Both the position numbers and the translations under genes were made by a program. Positions 1 through 7,016 of a stretch of DNA of 20,438 bases are shown one piece after another (position 1 is the stretch's first letter; every line of letters begins with the position of its first letter). Where the stretch lies: NCBI GenBank assembly GCA_002352225.1, contig DEIA01000021.1:1-20438 (forward strand), in the 5' to 3' direction. Source of the DNA: Flammeovirgaceae bacterium UBA2786 (lineage in GTDB: Bacteria > Bacteroidota > Bacteroidia > Cytophagales > Cyclobacteriaceae). The notes under the pieces were generated by a model, which did no database searches, was not told where the DNA came from, and worked only from the letters and a program-made list of their open reading frames with translations.

Positions 1-531
1 AGCAAACGGGCATTTTCAGAAAACCCGGTTTCAGATGAAACGATGCGTTCGCTTTTTGAAGCCGCGCGTTGGGCACCTAGTAGCATGAATGCACAGCCCT
101 GGGTTTATGTTTACGCAACGCAGCAACAACCTGAACTATATCAACACATTTTAAATGCGTTAAATGAAAGTAATAAGATATGGGCGCAACATGCCCCGGT
201 ACTGGTGGTAAGTCTGGCACGCAAAAATCATATTAGTAATGGAACTGTTAACGGAGCTGCCCGCTACGATGTGGGTGCTGCCAATGCCTTGTTGTCGGTG
301 CAGGCCGCTCATGCGGGATTAACAGTACATCAAATGGGCGGGTATAATAAACAGGTACTGACAGAGAATCTGAATATTCCGGAGTCGCTTGAACCTCTTG
401 TTGTAATGGCCATTGGTTATGCGGGTAACCCCGATAACCTGAGTGATAACCTGAAAGCAAGAGAACTGGCTCCGCGCGAGCGCTATACACAGGAATTCTT
501 TGTGCAGAACCATTCATTTACTATTGTGTAA
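1..531 (+). CDS. Nitroreductase family protein (5' end outside window)
   Basis: The reading frame is open from base 1 and ends at TAA 529-531, so the gene starts upstream and 176 residues are visible. The first residues (SKRAFSENPVSDETMRSLFE) match the N-terminal region of FMN-dependent nitroreductases, followed by AARWAPSSMNAQPW, the typical flavin-binding stretch. A later ARYDVGAANALLSVQAAHAGL segment is the family's central helix and is followed by the usual M.GY/P..L..P dimer region. Such enzymes reduce nitro-aromatics, quinones or other electrophiles with NAD(P)H in the cytoplasm; the substrate cannot be read from sequence. The internal ATG at 43 is not the true start, because homology runs through it. 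Two more redox genes follow on the same strand 54 bases downstream, which suggests a redox or detoxification cluster. Confidence 0.9.
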   Translation, partial: SKRAFSENPVSDETMRSLFEAARWAPSSMNAQPWVYVYATQQQPELYQHILNALNESNKIWAQHAPVLVVSLARKNHISNGTVNGAARYDVGAANALLSVQAAHAGLTVHQMGGYNKQVLTENLNIPESLEPLVVMAIGYAGNPDNLSDNLKARELAPRERYTQEFFVQNHSFTIV

Positions 532-545
532 ATTGAATTGCACGA

Positions 546-612
546 ACCCGATCCAACATCTTATCTTAAGGCATAATTTGAAACTATGAGGATTGGTATT
601 ATTGGATCGGGT
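546..612. repeat. 11-bp inverted repeat flanking a start codon
   Basis: ACCCGATCCAA at 546-556 is the exact reverse complement of TTGGATCGGGT at 602-612. The arms enclose the start codon at 586 of the next gene, with a 45-base spacer. The downstream arm lies in codons for the Rossmann glycine loop, so its sequence is partly constrained by protein. It could form a leader hairpin around the start, or be chance. Confidence 0.3.
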
Positions 613-1185
613 GGAATAGGGTTAGCCTTTGCAGGACAAGTAGTAAAGGCGGGATACGAAGTAATCATTAGCAACAGTCGCGGAGCCGATTCGTTGACTG
701 ATGCAGTTAAGCAACTGGGGGGTAAAGCCCGTGCCGGTTCCATTGAAGAAGCAACTGCGGCTAATGTCATCTTCCTGGCGGTGCAATGGATTCATCTTCC
801 GGCTGTGGCCGGAAAAATTTCTAACTGGAAGGATAAAATTGTGATTGATCCAATCAACCCGGTTGTACCACCCGATTATAAAATTGCAGAATTAGGTGGC
901 CGTGCATCCAGTGAAGTGGTGCAGGAAATGTTGCCGGGCGCAAAACTGGTAAAGGCGTTTAACACATTTACACCTCAGTTGTTAGGAGCAATTCCTGAAC
1001 AGAATGGAGGTAAGCGTGTAATCTTTTATTGTGGCGATCATACGGCAGCAAAAGAAGCGGTACGAACGATAATTGATAAAATTGGATTTGCAGGCGTTGA
1101 TCTGGGTACACTGAAAGAAGGGGCCCGATTGCAGCAATATCCTGGCGGAGCACTTCCTGGCCTTAACTTAATCCAACTATCATGA
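586..1185 (+). CDS. NADPH-dependent F420 reductase-like oxidoreductase
   Basis: This 199-residue protein opens directly with a Rossmann fold: MRIGIIGSGGIG carries the GxGGIG dinucleotide-binding loop at residues 7-12, and the strand ending IISNSRG suggests NADP preference through the Ser/Arg after the second strand. The middle (VIFLAVQW, then KIVIDPINP, then VKAFNTF) follows the NADP_oxidoreductase, coenzyme F420-dependent family (F420_oxidored), whose members transfer hydride between NADP(H) and a second, often unidentified, cofactor or act as ferric-type reductases. Length is normal for the family (about 200-220). Bacteroidota generally lack F420, so the second substrate is probably something else. 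Its stop overlaps the start of the 4Fe-4S protein by four bases (ATGA), implying translational coupling. No clear ribosome binding site precedes the start. Confidence 0.8.
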   Translation: MRIGIIGSGGIGLAFAGQVVKAGYEVIISNSRGADSLTDAVKQLGGKARAGSIEEATAANVIFLAVQWIHLPAVAGKISNWKDKIVIDPINPVVPPDYKIAELGGRASSEVVQEMLPGAKLVKAFNTFTPQLLGAIPEQNGGKRVIFYCGDHTAAKEAVRTIIDKIGFAGVDLGTLKEGARLQQYPGGALPGLNLIQLS

Positions 1186-1409
1186 AGAACATTACCAAAA
1201 AATATACGAATGGTGAGGTAACTATAGTGTGGAAGCCCAACCAGTGTAGCCACTCGGGCATTTGCTTCAGAGGCTTAGGCCAGGTATTTGATCCCAAACG
1301 CAAACCGTGGATAACGCCAGAACAGGCAACCACTCAGCAGATTATTGATCAGGTAAAAAAGTGTCCATCGGGGGCATTAAGTTTTTACATGAACAATGAA
1401 GAGAAGTAA
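1182..1409 (+). CDS. Divergent (4Fe-4S)-binding protein, Fer4_19 type
   Basis: This small protein of 75 residues has the pattern CxHSGxC...VFDPxxxPWI...KKCPSGALSF, characteristic of the divergent mono-cluster 4Fe-4S family (Fer4_19), often found alone or fused to CDGSH iron-sulfur domains. Cysteines visible are C22, C28 and C61, plus H24 near the first pair. Only three cysteines are present, so the fourth ligand would have to be another residue or an exogenous one. It overlaps the upstream oxidoreductase gene by ATGA and is likely an electron-transfer partner or cluster protein in the same operon; that role is inference. It is cytoplasmic, with no signal peptide or membrane segment. Confidence 0.85.
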   Translation: MKNITKKYTNGEVTIVWKPNQCSHSGICFRGLGQVFDPKRKPWITPEQATTQQIIDQVKKCPSGALSFYMNNEEK

Positions 1410-1444
1410 GCTTCCAATTTAAAATTATATCCGGTAAGCATGCG

Positions 1445-1460
1445 TTAACCGCGATTAACC
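1445..1460 (+). promoter_or_regulatory. Candidate OmpR-family operator (TTAACC direct repeat)
   Basis: TTAACC occurs at 1445-1450 and again at 1455-1460, exactly 10 bases apart, so both copies lie on the same face of the helix. The pair sits immediately upstream of a -33-like TTG (1466-1468) of the sugar dehydrogenase promoter. The same TTAACC-N4-TTAACC module occurs at 10556-10571 beside the locus's own OmpR-type regulator. Binding by that regulator is inference. Confidence 0.45.
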
Positions 1461-1465
1461 GACTC

Positions 1466-1493
1466 TTGCGCAAAGTGTAATTCAGTACCTTAG
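1466..1493 (+). promoter_or_regulatory. Putative Bacteroidota-type promoter
   Basis: TTG at 1466-1468 is followed after 17 bases by TACCTTAG (1486-1493), one mismatch from the Bacteroidota -7 consensus TAnnTTTG with normal TTG spacing. The box ends only five bases before the ATG at 1499, so transcription from it would give a nearly leaderless mRNA. Confidence 0.35.
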
Positions 1494-1498
1494 AGGGT

Positions 1499-3655
1499 AT
1501 GAAATTGACACTTTTAGGTTTTCTTCAACTGATTGTATTTTATTCGCTGGCCCAAACTTTTCCAGCCGGCTTTTCCCGGGTGCAGGTGGGCGGCTCAATT
1601 TCATCGCCAACGGTATTTGCCTTTGCACCTGATGGTAGAATTTTTGTAGCCCAACAAGGCGGAGCATTACGGGTAATAAAAAACGGAACACTATTATCAA
1701 CTCCTTTCATTACACTACCTTCTGTAAGTTCATTGGGCGAGCGTGGACTTATTGGTATTGCGCTCGATCCCGATTTTACCAACAACGGATATGTGTATTT
1801 ATATTATACCACAAGTGTTGCCCCGCTTCATAACCGCATTGTACGATACACGGCAAACGGAGATGTGGCTCTGGCCGGAAGTGAACTGCCCATACTGGAA
1901 CTGGATAACTTAAGTGGAGCCACCAACCATAATGGCGGGGCACTTGCCTTTGGCCCCGATGGTAAGTTATATGTTGCCGTGGGCGACAATGCCACCGGAT
2001 CGCACGCACAAAACCTGGATATCTATCATGGAAAATTTTTGCGCATCAACAAAGACGGTAGCGCACCAACCGATAATCCATTTTATTCAGGCACTGCATC
2101 GGAACAACGCAAGCGAATCTGGTCATACGGATTACGCAACCCATACACGTTTGCTATTGAACCAGGCACAGGCAAAATTTTTGTGAATGATGTTGGGCAA
2201 AACGCAGTAGAGGAAGTTAATGATGCCACCGCGGGCGGAAAGAATTTCGGATGGCCGGCAACCGAAGGCCATACAACTAACCCTGCGTACACTAGCCCTG
2301 TTTACGCGTATAATCATAGTGGTGCCGCGCCAACCGGTTGTGCTATTACTAGCGGCACTTTTTTTAATCCGCAGTTTACTTCTTATCCGGCTTCTTACTT
2401 AGGTAACTATTTTTTTCAGGACTATTGCGGTAACTGGATTTACGCGCTTAATCTAACGGCCACTCCAACAGCAACCTTGTTTGGTAGTAATGTGGGAGGC
2501 TCGTCTATTGCACTTACAACCGGGCCAGATGGCAATCTGTATTATTTGAGCCGGGGGTCAAGCGCGCTGTATAAAATTGTATCCAACAATGTAAATGCAC
2601 CCACCATCATCCAACAACCCGCAGGAGTTGCTGCTTCTGAAGGAACTTCTGTTTCGTTTTCTGTTTCTGTTGCAGGTACTACACCTCTCCAGTATCAATG
2701 GTTAAAAAATGATTTACCTGTTGCGAATGCTACCTCGGCAACGTTTACCCTAAATTCGGTAACGCTAACCGATGCCGGTGAATACAAAGTGAGAATAACC
2801 AATACAGCCGGCCAGGTAACGAGCAATGCCGCTACATTAACCGTAACACCTAATACAAAACCGATAGCAACAATTCAACTACCCACATCCGCAACCACCT
2901 ATGCAGGAGGTGCAGCCATTTCATTTTCCGGTAGTGCCACCGATGCAGAAGAAGGGGCCCTTACTGCAACTTCGCTAAGCTGGCAAATTAATTTTCATCA
3001 CGATATACACGTGCACGATGGCGTTCCGGTTTCCGGTATAGCTTCCGGTACGTTTGATGTTCCCGATGAAGGCGAAGTATCAGCTAACGTATGGTATCGG
3101 TTTATTCTTACCGCCACCGATACACAAGGAGCAACAGGAAAAGATAGTGTAGATGTATTGCCGCGAAAGTCAACTTTGAATTTTGCAACGCAACCAGCCG
3201 GATTACAAATCTTGTTGGATGGTCAGCCGCAGGTAACGCCTTTAGCCGTGGAAAGTGTGGAAGGAATAAAACGACAAATAGGTGTGAATGAAGAGCAAAG
3301 CCTGAACGGAAATACCTATGCGTTTACACAATGGACACACGGAGGTGCAGCCACACAGGTAATCGTTACTCCGGCAGCTGATGTTACTTACATTGCTGAA
3401 TTTAGCTTGGTAGTTGGAGTTGAAAACTCAAGAGAAATTTTGTTTCCGAACCCAACATCAGGTTGGTTGTATCTGCAGGAGCAGGTTACACCCATAAGAT
3501 TAACCAATTACCTGGGTCAGGCACAGCCCATTCAATCAGAACGCGAAAGCAATCAAACCCGGCTGGATTTGCGTGCACTGGCAGCCGGAATGTATATTTT
3601 TATATATGAGTATAACCAAGCCCGATCGATCACAAAGATTTTGATAGTGCGGTAA
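1499..3655 (+). CDS. Secreted PQQ-type sugar dehydrogenase with Ig-like and T9SS sorting domains
   Basis: This 718-residue exoprotein begins with a signal peptide (residues 1 to about 19, cut near SLA/QTF). Residues about 22-362 form a six-bladed propeller of the glucose/sorbosone dehydrogenase family (GSDH): ERGLIGIALDPDF (81-93), NHNGGALAFGPDGKLYVAVGDN (143-164, with H144 as a candidate PQQ contact), SYGLRNPYTF (209-218, R213 and N214), VGQNAVEEVN, GWP, and YFFQDYCGNWIYAL. C281 and C310 could form a disulfide. Residues about 368-455 are an Ig-like domain (YQWLKND...LTDAGEYKVRITN). About 460-640 is a beta-rich stretch often found in these proteins. From residue 649 (FPNPTSGWLYL) to the end (GMYIFIYEY...ITKILIVR) is a type IX secretion C-terminal domain. 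It probably oxidises aldose sugars or cleaves carbohydrate linkages at the cell surface; the substrate is unknown and cofactor use is inferred from the family. Confidence 0.85.
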   Translation: MKLTLLGFLQLIVFYSLAQTFPAGFSRVQVGGSISSPTVFAFAPDGRIFVAQQGGALRVIKNGTLLSTPFITLPSVSSLGERGLIGIALDPDFTNNGYVYLYYTTSVAPLHNRIVRYTANGDVALAGSELPILELDNLSGATNHNGGALAFGPDGKLYVAVGDNATGSHAQNLDIYHGKFLRINKDGSAPTDNPFYSGTASEQRKRIWSYGLRNPYTFAIEPGTGKIFVNDVGQNAVEEVNDATAGGKNFGWPATEGHTTNPAYTSPVYAYNHSGAAPTGCAITSGTFFNPQFTSYPASYLGNYFFQDYCGNWIYALNLTATPTATLFGSNVGGSSIALTTGPDGNLYYLSRGSSALYKIVSNNVNAPTIIQQPAGVAASEGTSVSFSVSVAGTTPLQYQWLKNDLPVANATSATFTLNSVTLTDAGEYKVRITNTAGQVTSNAATLTVTPNTKPIATIQLPTSATTYAGGAAISFSGSATDAEEGALTATSLSWQINFHHDIHVHDGVPVSGIASGTFDVPDEGEVSANVWYRFILTATDTQGATGKDSVDVLPRKSTLNFATQPAGLQILLDGQPQVTPLAVESVEGIKRQIGVNEEQSLNGNTYAFTQWTHGGAATQVIVTPAADVTYIAEFSLVVGVENSREILFPNPTSGWLYLQEQVTPIRLTNYLGQAQPIQSERESNQTRLDLRALAAGMYIFIYEYNQARSITKILIVR

Positions 3656-3745
3656 GTGCTGAGTTTTCAGTATTTCACCAACAAATTTTTAGCGCTTAAA
3701 TAAAAGGGGTAGCGGAATTGGGTAAAAAAAATCATCTTGCTGCCC

Positions 3746-4972
3746 ATGAAGAAAATTTTGTTTTTAGGTTTTTTGCTTTGCAGTGTTTGTGGACGGGCGC
3801 AGGAACGGCCGTATGTTGTTCTTGTTTCCTTCGATGGCTTCCGCCACGATTACTTAACTAAATACAATCCACCTGCATTTAAGAAATTTATTGCCGATGG
3901 CGCGCAGGCCGAGGCCATTATCCCATCGTTTCCCAGTAAAACATTTCCTAATCATTATTCCATTGTTACCGGATTGAATCCGGGAAACCACGGATTGGTA
4001 GATAATTCATTTTATGACCTTAAACGAAACGAGTTTTATGGCATGCGTAACAAAGACCGTGTGGTTAACCCTATATATTATGGAGGTGTTCCACTTTGGG
4101 AGCTGGCCAAAAAGAACAATATGAAGTCGGCTTCGTTTTTTTGGGTAGGTTCAGAAATGAGTGATCCGGCCCGCAGGCCCGATTATTATTTTCCGTTCGA
4201 TGATACGATCGATCCGCGTAAGCGTGTGCAGCAGGTTATTGATTGGTTAAACCTTCCGGCAAATGAACGCCCGCACATGATCACGCTTTATTTTTCTTTT
4301 CCCGATCATGAAGGTCATGAATTTGGTCCTAACGCAGCGGAAACGCAACACGCAGTTATGCGGGCCGATTCTTTACTGGGCGAATTAATGACCGGTATTA
4401 AGGCAACCCGTTTGCCGGTAAACGTAATTCTTGTTTCCGATCATGGTATGAAAGAATTACCGGTGGAGGAATCAACTTTCATCTTTGTGGATGAATTGCT
4501 GGATCGCAAAGATCGCAGCATTAAGGTGGTTAATGGAGGTACGCAGACGCATTTGTATTTTGATTCTGCGAGAAAGAAGGATTCAGTATTTGCTGTATTG
4601 AAAAAAAACGAGAAACATTTTACTGTATTGAAAAAAGAAGATTACCCTGCCCGCTGGCAGTATACACACAACCGTGTTGGCGATATGATGATAATAGCCG
4701 ATGAAGGATTTTATATTCGTGAAGGTACACGCGAACGGTTTTTAAGTTCGGCTAAGTTGGGAACAAAGATGGGCGTGCATGGCTACGACCCGGCCGTTGT
4801 GCACGATATGCGCGGAATTTTTTATGCGCAAGGTCCCAACATTAAGAAAGGAGCAAGAGTGCCTGCGTTTCAAAATATACACGTGTATCCGCTTATCGCA
4901 AAAATTTTGAATTTGCCATTACCGGTCATTGATGGGAGGGAGGAAGTGTTGAAGGGGATTTATAGGAAGTAG
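3746..4972 (+). CDS. Secreted nucleotide pyrophosphatase/phosphodiesterase (alkaline phosphatase superfamily)
   Basis: This 408-residue protein resembles ectonucleotide pyrophosphatases/phosphodiesterases (Phosphodiest family). All seven expected active-site residues are visible: D30 in VSFDGFRHDY, the nucleophile T66 in PSKTFPNHY, D187 and H191 in FPDHEGHEFGP, D232 and H233 in VSDHGM, and H345 in MGVHGYDP; these would hold two zinc ions. The start is taken at ATG 3746 rather than the in-frame TTG at 3737, because it gives a compact signal peptide (MKKILFLGFLLCSVCGRAQ). It should act in the periplasm or outside, hydrolysing phosphodiester or pyrophosphate bonds in nucleotides or lipid head groups. 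It follows the sugar dehydrogenase by 90 bases without an evident terminator. Its stop codon abuts directly the stop of the convergent trehalase gene. Confidence 0.9.
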   Translation: MKKILFLGFLLCSVCGRAQERPYVVLVSFDGFRHDYLTKYNPPAFKKFIADGAQAEAIIPSFPSKTFPNHYSIVTGLNPGNHGLVDNSFYDLKRNEFYGMRNKDRVVNPIYYGGVPLWELAKKNNMKSASFFWVGSEMSDPARRPDYYFPFDDTIDPRKRVQQVIDWLNLPANERPHMITLYFSFPDHEGHEFGPNAAETQHAVMRADSLLGELMTGIKATRLPVNVILVSDHGMKELPVEESTFIFVDELLDRKDRSIKVVNGGTQTHLYFDSARKKDSVFAVLKKNEKHFTVLKKEDYPARWQYTHNRVGDMMIIADEGFYIREGTRERFLSSAKLGTKMGVHGYDPAVVHDMRGIFYAQGPNIKKGARVPAFQNIHVYPLIAKILNLPLPVIDGREEVLKGIYRK

Positions 4973-6460
4973 TTATTCACTCATCGCCAGGTAAACTCCA
5001 TTCGTCCAGCCAAAGCCATCCTGGTTTGGGTATTCGCCACCACCTCCTTCGGCTTTGGTACTGAACACATTATATTTTTCAGTCATCTTTCCCGTTTCGG
5101 CATAAACTCTGTTGTTGGTTTGTAACCATCGGGTTTTTATTTCTTTTGCCAGATCATCAAAACCATAATTCAACAAGCCTTTGTAGCTCATCCATTGCAA
5201 TGGTGCCCAACCGTTGGGGGCATCCCATTGTTGGGCGCTGTTAAAAATAGTAGTGGTTAGTCCGCCCGGTTTTAAAAATTTGGTTTGAACTATTTGTTCT
5301 AGCGCCATGGCCTGTTCAGGTGTTGCCAATTCAAAAAATAATGGGAATATACCCGCCAAGGTGTAGGCTTCTTTCTGTTGCTGTGCTACAAAATCGTAAT
5401 CAAAGAAGAATCCACCGGCATTCCAGCAATATTTTCGTATAGCTGCTTTGCGTGCGTTGGATAATTGCAGGTAATGCGAAGTTTGTGTTTTGTTACCACT
5501 TTCCTGAAATGCTTCGGCTAATGTTTTTTCCAGATGATAGAGTAAGCAATTCAGATCAACAGGAATAATTTCGGTGGTGTGGATGGTTGAAAAAAGGATT
5601 TCATCTTTAAACCAACGGCTGCTGAAATCCCAACCCGATTCCGCGGCAGCGCGCAAATGCCTGTACACGGTTTCGGGTTGTTGAATGGAGTGCCGGGCCA
5701 GTTCTACATCTTCTTTATACGATTCGGGCCGAGGGGTGTTGTGCTCATCCCAATACCGGTTAAGAATATTCCCGTCTGGCAACCGAACCACGCGATGTAG
5801 GGCAGGAGTTTTTTCAGATAGTTCTTTTGAACCGCGCATCCAGAAGGCATATTCCTTTTCCAGGTGAGAGATGTACTTACTTAACGTATTCTTTTTTATT
5901 TCTGCGAGAAGTTTTACCATTAAAGAAAAGAAGGGAGGCTGCGAACGACCAAGGTAATACGTTCGGTTTCCATTGGGAATATAGCCAACTGTGTCTATGA
6001 GATAAGCGAAGTTATCAACCATATTCTGAATAAGGTCGGTGCGTGAAGAAACCTTTAATCCCAACATGGTGAAGTAGCTATCCCAGTAATAAATCTCGCG
6101 AAAGCGACCACCCGGCACAATGTACGGATGCGGAAGGGGGATGAGAGAACCTGCTGCCTGATCGGGTTTGCGGGTTAACTCGTTCCATAAGGTATGAATA
6201 TGTTGTGTTGTTGATTTTTCAGGATCGCTTTTATACGCAGCGGCAGAAGTAACCGGCACAGAAAAATTTTCTAACACAAATTTTTTCAAGTCAAAGTTGG
6301 CGATATCTTTTTGCTGATGATAGTCTTGTTCAATATCTGCCAGCGCGCGTTTCGGCAAACAATCCGGAAAAGTTTTGCCATCTTCAAAAATGTGTTGAAG
6401 TTGAACGGCTTCTAAAAGATCTTTAACTATATGAGGGGATGTATCAAGCTGAACTGCCAT
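4973..6460 (-). CDS. treF: Cytoplasmic alpha,alpha-trehalase, GH37
   Basis: This enzyme hydrolyses trehalose to two glucose molecules. Both GH37 signatures are present: PGGRFREIYYWDSY (residues 116-129) and QWDAPNGWAP (411-420), along with the glycine-rich GGGGEY near residues 472-477. By comparison with the E. coli enzyme, D278 in ESGWDFSSRW is the likely catalytic acid and E461 in EKYNV the likely base. There is no signal peptide, so it should be cytoplasmic like TreF; at 495 residues it is shorter than the E. coli enzymes (about 550-565) but complete. It begins three bases after the stop of the broken toxin frame and shares direction with the MFS transporter beyond it, which may supply the sugar. 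It ends exactly against the convergent phosphodiesterase stop. There is no Shine-Dalgarno sequence. Confidence 0.93.
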   Translation of the reverse strand: MAVQLDTSPHIVKDLLEAVQLQHIFEDGKTFPDCLPKRALADIEQDYHQQKDIANFDLKKFVLENFSVPVTSAAAYKSDPEKSTTQHIHTLWNELTRKPDQAAGSLIPLPHPYIVPGGRFREIYYWDSYFTMLGLKVSSRTDLIQNMVDNFAYLIDTVGYIPNGNRTYYLGRSQPPFFSLMVKLLAEIKKNTLSKYISHLEKEYAFWMRGSKELSEKTPALHRVVRLPDGNILNRYWDEHNTPRPESYKEDVELARHSIQQPETVYRHLRAAAESGWDFSSRWFKDEILFSTIHTTEIIPVDLNCLLYHLEKTLAEAFQESGNKTQTSHYLQLSNARKAAIRKYCWNAGGFFFDYDFVAQQQKEAYTLAGIFPLFFELATPEQAMALEQIVQTKFLKPGGLTTTIFNSAQQWDAPNGWAPLQWMSYKGLLNYGFDDLAKEIKTRWLQTNNRVYAETGKMTEKYNVFSTKAEGGGGEYPNQDGFGWTNGVYLAMSE

Positions 6461-6462
6461 GA

Positions 6463-6752
6463 CTATAATTTCAAAGTTTTTGAGTCCTGACGACTATCCC
6501 ATACGCGAAGTATCAGAATTCTTTCAGGAGTAGTTTGATAAAAGATTTTGAATGTTCTTAGAATTTTGACACGCCCTCTATATCTGTTCTCATTCCTGCT
6601 TGTGGAAACTTTGCAAGCAATTGAGCGCTTTTATCAAAAAGTAATTCCAGTTTTTCGCTATAGGTGTTTGAACGATTATGAGCTAACCAAAATTGGTAAA
6701 TTGTTAGACGATCCTTCAGTGAAGTCTCTGTCCAGACTATTTCTTTAGCCAT
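6463..6752 (-). pseudogene. ParE/RelE-type toxin, interrupted by a one-base frameshift
   Basis: The frame starts at 6752 (MAKEIVWTETSLKDRLTIYQ), overlapping the antitoxin end by 16 bases, and runs 60 residues to MRTDIEG before reading VSKF and a stop at 6558-6560. In another frame, immediately after the break, the sequence continues as RVKILRTFKIFYQ, then TTPERILILRVWDSRQD, then SKTLKL and TAG at 6463-6465. These match the C-terminal half of ParE/RelE family toxins (conserved GxRVK, FxIFY and RVWDSRQ strands). Adding one G to the GGG run at 6574-6576 (CCC on the plus strand) would restore a single frame of about 96 residues, the usual family length. The toxin is therefore likely inactive, unless the indel is a sequencing error or frameshifting occurs. 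Intact members inhibit gyrase or cleave ribosome-bound mRNA. Confidence 0.8.
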
Positions 6753-6973
6753 TCTTTCAGGCGTTCGGTTGCTTTTTCAGACGAAACAATTTTTCCGTCC
6801 CGAACGTCAGTCAGTCCTTCTTCAACCATTGATCTTTCATTATCAGACAGAACATAAATTTTACTAAGATCCGTTTCTGCGTGAATCAGGCTATAGATTT
6901 CATTCAGTAAAGCTTCATCATCCATTTGCTGAACCTGGCTTATAATCTTTGATTTTAATTCTAGGGTTGACAT
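6737..6973 (-). CDS. Antitoxin of ParE/RelE-type module
   Basis: This 78-residue protein (MSTLELKSKI...RLKEWLKK) has the layout of small Bacteroidota antitoxins: an N-terminal helical part (IISQVQQMDDEALLNEIYSLI) and a C-terminal charged toxin-binding tail (LSDNERSMVEEGLTDVRDGKIVSSEKATERLKEWLKK), where VEEGLxDVxxGKIVSxE is typical of partners of ParE/RelE toxins. The frame extends upstream to 7195, but that part overlaps the MFS gene; ATG at 6973 is chosen because similarity to antitoxins starts there. Antitoxin-first order and the 16-base overlap with the toxin are standard. It would normally neutralise the toxin and repress its own promoter; the partner here carries a frameshift, so only the antitoxin frame is clearly intact. 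Confidence 0.8.
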   Translation of the reverse strand: MSTLELKSKIISQVQQMDDEALLNEIYSLIHAETDLSKIYVLSDNERSMVEEGLTDVRDGKIVSSEKATERLKEWLKK

Positions 6974-7016
6974 GGCTCTGATTTCTATTCGAATATCCAC
7001 TTTATTTTCAACAAAA

